Below are positions 16,125-23,451 of a DNA stretch of 64,000 nucleotides, in pieces. A program made the translations under genes and the position numbers. This DNA comes from Microbacterium sp. LWO14-1.2 (GTDB lineage: Bacteria; Actinomycetota; Actinomycetes; Actinomycetales; Microbacteriaceae). Each line of letters opens with the position of its first letter. The stretch's first letter is position 1. The notes beneath the pieces were generated by a model that did not search any database, was not told the DNA's origin, and was given only the letters and a program-made list of their open reading frames with translations. The stretch is from positions 434,001 to 498,000 of the forward strand of contig NZ_CP151633.1 in assembly GCF_038397715.1 (NCBI RefSeq), read 5' to 3'.

Positions 16125-17291
16125 ATGGATCACGACACAGCCGCGCGCACCACTCTCATCCGCTCGGCGTCCGACGCCGGTTCGCGGGTGTTCGAGACGA
16201 TCCTCACGCGCAGCCCCATCAGCCGCATCGACATCGCCCGCCAGACGGGCCTCTCCCAGGCCGCCGTGACCAAGGCGGTCGCCCCGCTCGTCGCCGCGGG
16301 ACTCGTCGACGCCCCGCCCGCCTCGCACCGCGACGGCACCCCCGGCCGACCGGTCAGCCCCGTGTCGATCGTGCTCGAGTCGATGGTCATGATCGGCGTC
16401 AAGGTCAACGTCGACGAGGTGATCGCGGTGGCCACCGACCTCGCCACGACGATCCTCGCGAGTGAGCGCCGCGCGCTCCCCGCCGACGACCCGCACACCG
16501 TGCTCGACGCCATCGTCGAGGTCGTCGCCGCTCTCGAGGGCGAGCTGGGCGACAGCGTCTCGGCGATCGCCGGTATCGGCGTCTCGGTGTCCGGCGACGT
16601 CGATACAGCGACCGGCATGGTGCGGGAGTCGAACATCATGGGCTGGGCCGACGTGCCCTTCGCCGACCTCCTCGCCCAGCGCGTCCCGTGGCCCGTCACC
16701 CTCGAGAACGACGTCCACGCCCTCACGATCGGCGAGCACTGGTTCGGGGTCGGCCTCGGCACGGCATCCTTCGCGATGGTCACGATCGGCCGCGGCATCG
16801 GCAGCGGCCTGCACCTGAACGGCGAGGTGGTCAGCGGCGCGTTCGGCGTCGCCGGCGAGATCGGGCATCTGCCCCTCGCCGACCCTGCGCTGGTGTGCCC
16901 GTGCGGCCGCCGGGGCTGCGTCGAGGCCGCCGCATCGACGCCCGCGATCGAGTCGGCCGTCTCCGCCGCCCTCGGCCGCCCCGTCGCGATCGCCGAGGCC
17001 GTCGAGCTCGCGCACGCGGGCCAGCCGGAGGCGGATGCCGCGTTCCGCGAAGCCGCCCGCCTGATCGGCACCGCGATCGCCACCCTCGTGAATCTCACCG
17101 GACCCGAGGTCGTCATCATCGGCGGCGAGGGGGTGTCGAACTTCGATCTCTTCGAGAAGACCCTGCGCGACGCCTTCGAGGCGCACGCGTTCGGCGCGGC
17201 CGTGCGCTGCCGCATCGTCACCCGGCCGCACACCTTCGAGGACTGGGCCCGCGGCGCCGCCGCCGCCGCCATCCAGTCTCTCGTGCGCTGA
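16125..17291 (+). CDS. ROK-family transcriptional repressor
   Basis: A 388-residue protein with an N-terminal winged helix-turn-helix (ISRIDIARQTGLSQAAVTKA) fused to a ROK sugar-kinase-like domain. The zinc motif GEIGHLPL followed by CPCGRRGCVE is intact. The catalytic-type phosphate motifs are degenerate, as usual for the repressors. It is the last gene of the GH95 operon, 22 bases after the esterase. It is the natural candidate to bind the repeated TTACTTGAC operators, with a monosaccharide released by the locus enzymes as inducer; this is inference. Confidence 0.9.
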   Translation: MDHDTAARTTLIRSASDAGSRVFETILTRSPISRIDIARQTGLSQAAVTKAVAPLVAAGLVDAPPASHRDGTPGRPVSPVSIVLESMVMIGVKVNVDEVIAVATDLATTILASERRALPADDPHTVLDAIVEVVAALEGELGDSVSAIAGIGVSVSGDVDTATGMVRESNIMGWADVPFADLLAQRVPWPVTLENDVHALTIGEHWFGVGLGTASFAMVTIGRGIGSGLHLNGEVVSGAFGVAGEIGHLPLADPALVCPCGRRGCVEAAASTPAIESAVSAALGRPVAIAEAVELAHAGQPEADAAFREAARLIGTAIATLVNLTGPEVVIIGGEGVSNFDLFEKTLRDAFEAHAFGAAVRCRIVTRPHTFEDWARGAAAAAIQSLVR

Positions 17292-17350
17292 CCCCGTCGC
17301 CCGTCGACGGTCGGGCTCGCCGCGCATCGGCCGAACGAACGCGCACAGCA

Positions 17351-17385
17351 GGATGCGCGGGACGGATGATCCGTCCCGCGCATCC
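17351..17385. terminator. Bidirectional terminator between ROK and binding-protein genes
   Basis: Perfect 16-bp arms (17351-17366 and 17370-17385) with a 3-base loop, between convergent stops. It lacks a T-run. Confidence 0.85.
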
Positions 17386-17395
17386 GCTCAGGGGT

Positions 17396-19024
17396 TCAGA
17401 GCGCGTCGTACAGCTTCTGCTGCAGCTCCAGGTAGCGATCGACGCCGAGTCCCGCCAGGTCGTCGAGGTACGACTGCCATGCCCCGTCGTCGTCGATGTC
17501 GCGCTGACCGGTCACGAACTCCGCCTGCGCCTGCGTGATGTAGGTGGCGATGTTCGTCTGCAGCTCGGCGATCTCCGCTGAGGTGTCGGGGTCGGGCCAG
17601 AGCTTGTTGTCGGGGAACAGCAGGTCCTCATCGGGCGCGTACGGCTCGTACAGCTGCGAGGCCTCGAGAAGACGGCGCTCGTAGCCGTCGGGAGAGTAGA
17701 TGTCCTCCGGCACGACCTGCGAGTTGCGGTATTCGAGCGAGTCCCAGTACTGCCCCATCGAGCGCCAGGCCGCGTTCGACGTCTCGTCGTAGGTCAGCGG
17801 CTTGAACGTGGGCTCGAGCTCCGGGTCCAGAGCGACGTCGCCCTCTTCCGCCGGGACCCAGGCCTCGCCCTCGGGTCCCATCGCGCCGAGGCGGTCCCCC
17901 TCGTCGGTCACCAGGTAGTCGATGACCTTGATCGCCTTGATGCGCTCCTCCTCTGTCGACTTGTTCGTGAGGGCGAACATGCCGAGCGGGCTGACCTGTG
18001 ACCGGTAGGTGGCGAACTGCGTGCCGTCCGGACCCTTCACCGGCGCGACGGCGTCGTAGTGCGTGTCGCGGCCGTCGGGCGAGTCCGCCGTGACGATCTC
18101 GTACGGGTGCAGCACGGCGGCGGCGCCGAGGATCTCGGCATCCGCGTTGTCGCCGAGAGCGCGCAGCGCCTCGCCGTTCTGCGTGAAGGATGCCGTGTCG
18201 ACCAAGCCCTCGTCAGCGAGCGAGGCGATGTACTGCAGTCCGGCACGCCAGCCGTCAGAGGTCGCCGAGAGCTCGACCTTGCCGTCGTCCATCACCATCG
18301 GCGGCGGGCTCGACGGGCTGCCGTACGGCGCGTACGCGAACGCGTTCATGAAGTAGTTGATGACGGGCTCACCGGACGAGGCGCTGAGCGGGATCTCGTC
18401 GGCCTTGCCGTTGCCGTTCGGGTCGTCGTTCTTGAATGCCCGCAGCACCTCGCGGAGCTCTTCCGTGGTCGTCGGCTGCTCGAGTCCGAGCTTGTCGAGC
18501 CAGGTCGTGTTCATCCACAGCTTCGAGGGGTAGCTGCAGTGGAAGCACTCGGTGAACTGGGTGATCGCGTAGATGTGACCGTCGGGCGCGGTGACCGACT
18601 GCTCCCAGTCGGGCTTCTCCTCGAAGCGCTTCTTGAGGTTCGGCGCGTACTCGTCGATGAGGTCCCCGAGCGGCACGAGCACGCCCTGCTGGCCGTACTT
18701 GAGCACCTCACTGCGCGAGAACGCATCGACCCACGGCACGAGGAAGTACGCGTCGGGGTAGTCGCCGCTCGCGAGCGAGACCTGGCGCTTCTCGCCCGCG
18801 ACGCTGCCGTCGTAGGTCGTCGTCTGCCAGTCGAAGTCGATGTCGAATTTCTTCTCGAGCAGCTGGGTGAACTCGTTGTCCTCGAGCGAGCCGTTGTCGC
18901 CCTGCGGGCCGAACGCGACGAGCTGGCCGTTGTCGTCGCTCGGCGACGTGCAGGCGGCGAGCGCCAGCCCCGTCGCGACGACGGTGACGGCGGCGATCGC
19001 ACGCCGTGTGTTGCGGTGTGTCAT
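17396..19024 (-). CDS. Carbohydrate ABC transporter substrate-binding lipoprotein (LplA/family 1 type)
   Basis: A 542-residue extracytoplasmic solute-binding protein. The signal peptide ends in the lipobox LALAAC with lipid-anchored Cys25. The length and the SLEDNEFTQLLEKKFDIDFDW start match the LipO/LplA branch that binds oligo- or polysaccharide fragments. It is the last gene of the three-gene importer operon, 63 bases after the second permease, with an AGGAGAT site. The ligand is probably an acetylated or galactosylated/fucosylated oligosaccharide, judged by neighbours only. Confidence 0.9.
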   Translation of the reverse strand: MTHRNTRRAIAAVTVVATGLALAACTSPSDDNGQLVAFGPQGDNGSLEDNEFTQLLEKKFDIDFDWQTTTYDGSVAGEKRQVSLASGDYPDAYFLVPWVDAFSRSEVLKYGQQGVLVPLGDLIDEYAPNLKKRFEEKPDWEQSVTAPDGHIYAITQFTECFHCSYPSKLWMNTTWLDKLGLEQPTTTEELREVLRAFKNDDPNGNGKADEIPLSASSGEPVINYFMNAFAYAPYGSPSSPPPMVMDDGKVELSATSDGWRAGLQYIASLADEGLVDTASFTQNGEALRALGDNADAEILGAAAVLHPYEIVTADSPDGRDTHYDAVAPVKGPDGTQFATYRSQVSPLGMFALTNKSTEEERIKAIKVIDYLVTDEGDRLGAMGPEGEAWVPAEEGDVALDPELEPTFKPLTYDETSNAAWRSMGQYWDSLEYRNSQVVPEDIYSPDGYERRLLEASQLYEPYAPDEDLLFPDNKLWPDPDTSAEIAELQTNIATYITQAQAEFVTGQRDIDDDGAWQSYLDDLAGLGVDRYLELQQKLYDAL

Positions 19025-19087
19025 TTCCGGAATCTCCTTTGACCGGTTCCAGGTGCGGGTGTGTGTGGTGGGTTCGAGGGGGCCGTG

Positions 19088-20065
19088 TCAGCCCTTGACG
19101 GCGCCGATCATGATGCCCTTGCTGAAGTACTTGGCGACGAAGGGGTAGGCGACGAGCATCGGGATGGTCGCGATGACGACGGTCGAGTACCGCAGCAGGT
19201 CGGCCAGCTCGCGCCGCCGCAGCTGCTCGGCGACGTCACCGCCGCCGCCGGCGTCGTTGAGGATGAGGAGGCCCCGCAGCACGAGCTGGAGCGGCTGCAG
19301 GTCGGCGTCGCGCAGGTACAGCAGGGCGTCGAAGTACGAGTTCCACTGCATGATCGCGTACATGAGGGCGATCACGGCGAGCAGGGGTTTGGCGAGCGGC
19401 ACCACGATCGTCCACAGGATGCGGAGTTCCGATGCCCCGTCGAGCTGCGCGGCCTCGTACACCTCGTCGGGGACGGAGGAGCGGAAGTAGACGATCGCGA
19501 TGATGACCTGCCAGACGCCGATGGCGTTGGGGAGCAGCATCGACCAGCGGGTGTCGAGCAGGCCGAGGGACTGCACCACGAGGTACATCGGGATCACGCC
19601 GCCGGTGAAGAGCATCGTGAAGACCACTCCGCCGGTGATCACCTTCCGGCCGAAGAGCTGCGCCCGTGAGAGCGGGTACGCGATGGCGACCGTGCCCACC
19701 ACGCTGATGAGCGTGCCGACGACCGTGTAGAAGACGGAGTTGCCGAAGCCGCGCAGGATCGCCGGGTTGCCCAAGGCCTCCGCATAGCCGCGGACGGTGA
19801 AGTCGACCGGCCAGAACAGCACCCGACCCGACGACACGGCCTGAGGGCTCGACAGCGAGCTGGCGACGATGTTCAGCAGCGGGAGCAGGACCACGAGCAG
19901 GAAGACGGACAAAAGGATGTACGCGGCGACCACGAAGACGCGGTCCGCTCTCGTCTCCTTGACCTTGACGCCTCGAGCGAGCGGGTCGCGCCTCGGCCGG
20001 CGTTTCCTGTTCTCGGCGACGACGATCTCCTCGGTGAGGAGCGCCTCGGTGTTGATCGCGGTCAC
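19088..20065 (-). CDS. Carbohydrate ABC transporter permease (LplC/MalG type)
   Basis: A 325-residue inner-membrane subunit with six hydrophobic helices. The cytoplasmic EAA loop reads EVYEAAQLDGASELRILWTIVVPL, in short EAAxLDGA, which docks the ATPase. GTG 20065 is used in a GTGA overlap with the stop of the first permease, indicating translational coupling. Longer upstream reading frames overlap that gene and are artefacts. No ATPase gene is present in the locus, so a shared MsmK/UgpC-like ATPase elsewhere must power the importer. Confidence 0.9.
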   Translation of the reverse strand: MTAINTEALLTEEIVVAENRKRRPRRDPLARGVKVKETRADRVFVVAAYILLSVFLLVVLLPLLNIVASSLSSPQAVSSGRVLFWPVDFTVRGYAEALGNPAILRGFGNSVFYTVVGTLISVVGTVAIAYPLSRAQLFGRKVITGGVVFTMLFTGGVIPMYLVVQSLGLLDTRWSMLLPNAIGVWQVIIAIVYFRSSVPDEVYEAAQLDGASELRILWTIVVPLAKPLLAVIALMYAIMQWNSYFDALLYLRDADLQPLQLVLRGLLILNDAGGGGDVAEQLRRRELADLLRYSTVVIATIPMLVAYPFVAKYFSKGIMIGAVKG

Positions 20066-21033
20066 CACAGTCCGTTCCCCGTCACTCGCTTGGACACCGT
20101 GTTCACCACGAGCAGCAGCACGAGGCTGATGACGGCGTTGAAGAGTCCGATCGTCGCCCCGAGACTGAAGTTCGCATTGAGGATGCCCGTCTTGTACACG
20201 TACGTCGGGATGATCTCGGAGGTCGAGAGGTTGAGCGCGTTCTGCAGGAGGAACGCCTTCTCGAACCCGATCGCCATGATGTTGCCCACTCCGAGGATCA
20301 GGATGATGGATGCCGTGGGCAGCAGCGCCGGGATGTCGACGTTCCAGATCTTCTGCAGCCGGGAGGCGCCGTCGATCTTCGCCGCCTCGTAGAGCGAGGT
20401 GTCGACCGAGGCGAGGGCGGCGAGATAGATGACGGCGGAGTATCCGGTCGTCGTCCAGATGTCGGTCGCGACGTAGATGTGGCGGAAGAAGTCCGCGTCG
20501 GCGAGGAGATCGACCTGACCGGCGCCGAAGAAGCTGAAGGTCCGCCCCAGCAGCCCGACCCGGGGCGAGAGCAGCAGGATCGTCATCGACACCACGACCA
20601 CCGTGGAGATGAAGTACGGCGCGTAGGTGACCAGCTGAACCGTCCGGCTGAAGAACTTCAGCCGGACCTCGTTCAGTGCGAGGGCGAGGATGATCGGCAG
20701 CGGGAAGCTCGCGATGAGCGTGTAGCCGGCGAGGAGGAACGTGTTGCCGACGAGCCGGGGGAAGACCGGGTTGCGGAACAGGTTCGCGAAGTTGTCGAAG
20801 CCCACCCAGGGGCTCCCCCACACGCCGTCGATCGGGTTGTAGTTCTTGAACGCGATGACCGCGTTGGCCATCGGCACATAGCGGAAGACGATGAACCAGA
20901 CGATGGGCACGAGGAGCAGCAGGTAGAGCTGCCAGTAGCGGCGCAGGCTGCGGCGGAATCGTGCGCGTATCGAGGTTCGTCGGCCGGTCGGGGCGACCGC
21001 CGTCGGTGGTGCGTGCTCAGCACTGAGCTTCAT
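20062..21033 (-). CDS. Carbohydrate ABC transporter permease (LplB/MalF type)
   Basis: A 323-residue partner permease and first gene of the importer operon. It has a positively charged N-terminus, six helices and the EAA loop LYEAAKIDGASRLQKIWNV. NYNPIDGVWGSPWVG is typical of the LplB branch that transports complex oligosaccharides. ATG 21033 is preceded by GGGAGGG. Its promoter region holds operator 2 (21055-21075), facing the GH36 promoter about 80 bases away. Confidence 0.9.
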   Translation of the reverse strand: MKLSAEHAPPTAVAPTGRRTSIRARFRRSLRRYWQLYLLLLVPIVWFIVFRYVPMANAVIAFKNYNPIDGVWGSPWVGFDNFANLFRNPVFPRLVGNTFLLAGYTLIASFPLPIILALALNEVRLKFFSRTVQLVTYAPYFISTVVVVSMTILLLSPRVGLLGRTFSFFGAGQVDLLADADFFRHIYVATDIWTTTGYSAVIYLAALASVDTSLYEAAKIDGASRLQKIWNVDIPALLPTASIILILGVGNIMAIGFEKAFLLQNALNLSTSEIIPTYVYKTGILNANFSLGATIGLFNAVISLVLLLVVNTVSKRVTGNGLW

Positions 21034-21054
21034 GTTCGCCCTCCCGGGGCAGGA

Positions 21055-21075
21055 TTACTTTACGTCGTAATAAAA
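21055..21075. promoter_or_regulatory. Sugar-locus operator 2 (importer operon)
   Basis: TTACTTTAC, GTC spacer, then GTAATAAAA: a 9-3-9 repeat whose left half matches TTACTTGAC at 8 of 9 positions. On the minus strand it overlaps and follows a probable -10 (TTTTAT), with TTGCGA 17 bases further upstream. Confidence 0.55.
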
Positions 21076-21156
21076 TCACGACCTCCCGCAAATCGCAACG
21101 ACGATTTTCGCATCGCCGATTTCGCCGGCGTGCTTGCGCCTGCTTCGCGGACGTGG

Positions 21157-21177
21157 TTTATTGACGATGTCAAGTAA
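21157..21177. promoter_or_regulatory. Sugar-locus operator 3 (GH36 promoter)
   Basis: TTTATTGAC, GAT spacer, then GTCAAGTAA: the right half is a perfect match, the left differs at two positions. It overlaps the probable -10 (TTTATT at 21157, 17 bases after TTGCGC) and extends over the start point, 20 bases before the GH36 gene. Confidence 0.6.
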
Positions 21178-21197
21178 CTATCGGAGGGTCTCATCCC

Positions 21198-23405
21198 ATG
21201 ACTTCCCGTGTCGACGCCGTCGTCGCACTCCGCGCCGCAGGCGCCTCCCTCGTCATCCAGCTCGCCGCGCCGATCCCGCGCATCCTCCACTGGGGCGCCG
21301 ACCTCGGCGCGATCGATCAGGCGACGGCATCCGCCCTCGAACTGACCTCCGGGCCGGCTCAGCTCAACAACTCCCCCGACGTCCCGCGCACCTTCTCCGC
21401 CCTCCCGACCGAGTTCGAGGGCTGGTCGGGCACACCCGCCATCGCCGGCAACGCGCAGGGTAGGGCGACCACTCCCCGTCCGCGCCTCGTCGCCCACGAG
21501 ATCGAGACGAGCGACCCGATGCGCGGAGGTCGAATCGCCCTCGAGTTCGAGGACTCGGTGACCGGCCTGCGCACGACTCTCCGCTACCACCTCGACGAGT
21601 ACGGCGTCCTCGCTGTGGACACCACGATCGTGCGGGATGCCGGGCTCAGTCCGCGCATCTCGAACGCGCCGTACACGCTCGACGGCGTCGTCGCGCTGCT
21701 GCCGCTCCCCGAGCGGGCGGCCGAGATCCTCGACTTCACGGGCAAGTGGTGCCGTGAGCGCTCCCCGCAGCGGATGCCGTTCGCCTTCGGCACACACCTC
21801 CGTTCCGCTCACCGCGGCAAGCCGGGCCACGACTCCCCGTTCCTGCTCGCCGCCGGCACGCCGGGCTTCGGTTTCGGGCACGGCGAGACGTGGGCCGTGC
21901 ATCTCGCGTGGTCGGGCGAGCAGCGCTACCTCGCCGAGCGACTGACCGAAGGCGCCGGCGCGTTCTCCTCGGTCATCGGCGCGGGTGAGGAGCTGCACTC
22001 CGGCGAGGTGATCCTCGAAGACGGCGACCGCTACGACGCGCCGACGGTCCTGTTCCTCTGGTCCGGCGCGGGACTCGACGGGCTGGCCGACCGGCTGCAC
22101 CGTCGTCTCCGCTCGCGCGCCGCGCACCCCCGTTCCTCCCGGCCACTCGTGCTCAACACCTGGGAGGCCGTCTACTTCGACCACGACCTCGATCGTCTCA
22201 CCGCCCTCGTCGAACGAGCGTCCGAGGTCGGCGTGGAGCGGATCGTGCTCGACGACGGCTGGTTCCGGGGGCGGCGCGAGGCAGACGCCGGACTCGGGGA
22301 CTGGTACGTCGACGAGCGGGTCTGGCCGCACGGGCTCGGTCCCCTGGTCGACCTCGTGCGATCGCACGGCATGCAGTTCGGGCTCTGGTTCGAACCCGAG
22401 ATGATCAACCTCGACTCCGACCTCGCGCGGGCGCATCCCGACTGGGTGCTCGGTCCTGCCGAGGGTCTGGGTCCGGCATCCCGCTCGCAGTACGTGCTCG
22501 ACATCGCCCGCCCCGAGGCGTTCGAGTACCTGCTCGATCGCATCGACACCCTCGTCCGCGAGCACGCGATCGACTACCTGAAGTGGGACCACAACCGCGA
22601 TCTGCTCGAAGCGGTGAGTCGTGCCGACGACGGCGACCGCCCGAGCGTCCACCGCCAGACCGTCGCCCTCTACCGGTTGCTGGACGAGCTGCGCCGACGG
22701 CATCCGACCCTCGAGATCGAGACGTGCTCCGGCGGCGGCGGACGCATCGACCTCGGCATCCTCGACCGCACCGACCGTGTCTGGGCCTCCGACTGCAACG
22801 ATCCCGTCGAGCGGGGGCGCATCGAGCGCTGGACCCGCCTTGTCGTGCCGCCGGAGCTGATCGGCTCGCACGTGGGCGCCGCGCGGTCCCACACCACGGC
22901 ACGCACGACCGACCTCGCGTTCCGGCTGACCACGGCGCTGACCGCGCACGCGGGCATCGAGCAGGATCTCACCGCTGTCGACGACGACGAGCTCGCCGTC
23001 ATCACCCGCTGGGCCGCGATGTACCGGGAGTTCCGCCCGCTGCTGCACAGCGGCCTCGTCGTGAACGCCGACCTCGTCGACGACGCGACGGCACTCACGG
23101 GTTTCGTCGCGCAGGACGGCTCGTCGGCGCTCTACACCTGGAGCCGCTTCACCACGTCGTCCTCCGGCCAGTCGGGGCGCGTGCGTCTGCCCGGCCTCGA
23201 CCGCGACGCGCAGTACGACGTGCGGATCCGCGAGGATCTCGGCGCTGCCAGCCGCCACCAGGGCGACGATCCGGCCTGGGTCGCCGAGGCCGTCACCCGC
23301 GCCGTGCGCCTGCCCGGCAGCGTGCTCGCGGAGGCGGGCGTGCCCCTGCCGACCCTGAACCCGCAGCAGTCGATGCTGATCGACCTCCGGCGCATCGACG
23401 ACTGA
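21198..23405 (+). CDS. Glycoside hydrolase family 36 alpha-galactosidase
   Basis: A 735-residue retaining alpha-galactosidase of the large GH36 type. It has an N-terminal beta-sandwich (EGWSGTPAIAGNAQGR), a barrel with nucleophile Asp464 in YLKWDHNRD, CSGGGGRIDLG, and acid/base Asp532 in WASDCNDP. There is no signal peptide, so it cleaves imported alpha-galactosides. ATG 21198 follows a CGGAGG site. It is divergent from the importer operon and shares its operator type; the secreted GH27 gene follows 46 bases later, probably on the same transcript. Confidence 0.93.
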   Translation: MTSRVDAVVALRAAGASLVIQLAAPIPRILHWGADLGAIDQATASALELTSGPAQLNNSPDVPRTFSALPTEFEGWSGTPAIAGNAQGRATTPRPRLVAHEIETSDPMRGGRIALEFEDSVTGLRTTLRYHLDEYGVLAVDTTIVRDAGLSPRISNAPYTLDGVVALLPLPERAAEILDFTGKWCRERSPQRMPFAFGTHLRSAHRGKPGHDSPFLLAAGTPGFGFGHGETWAVHLAWSGEQRYLAERLTEGAGAFSSVIGAGEELHSGEVILEDGDRYDAPTVLFLWSGAGLDGLADRLHRRLRSRAAHPRSSRPLVLNTWEAVYFDHDLDRLTALVERASEVGVERIVLDDGWFRGRREADAGLGDWYVDERVWPHGLGPLVDLVRSHGMQFGLWFEPEMINLDSDLARAHPDWVLGPAEGLGPASRSQYVLDIARPEAFEYLLDRIDTLVREHAIDYLKWDHNRDLLEAVSRADDGDRPSVHRQTVALYRLLDELRRRHPTLEIETCSGGGGRIDLGILDRTDRVWASDCNDPVERGRIERWTRLVVPPELIGSHVGAARSHTTARTTDLAFRLTTALTAHAGIEQDLTAVDDDELAVITRWAAMYREFRPLLHSGLVVNADLVDDATALTGFVAQDGSSALYTWSRFTTSSSGQSGRVRLPGLDRDAQYDVRIREDLGAASRHQGDDPAWVAEAVTRAVRLPGSVLAEAGVPLPTLNPQQSMLIDLRRIDD

Positions 23406-23451
23406 TCACCCCTTCCCATCCCCGACAGAGCAGTCGAACGAGAGGAACACC

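Noticed and set aside
21161-21166. TTGACG at 21161 as a -35 box for GH36
   Set aside because: No -10 lies at proper spacing before the gene; it is better explained as part of the operator following TTTATT.
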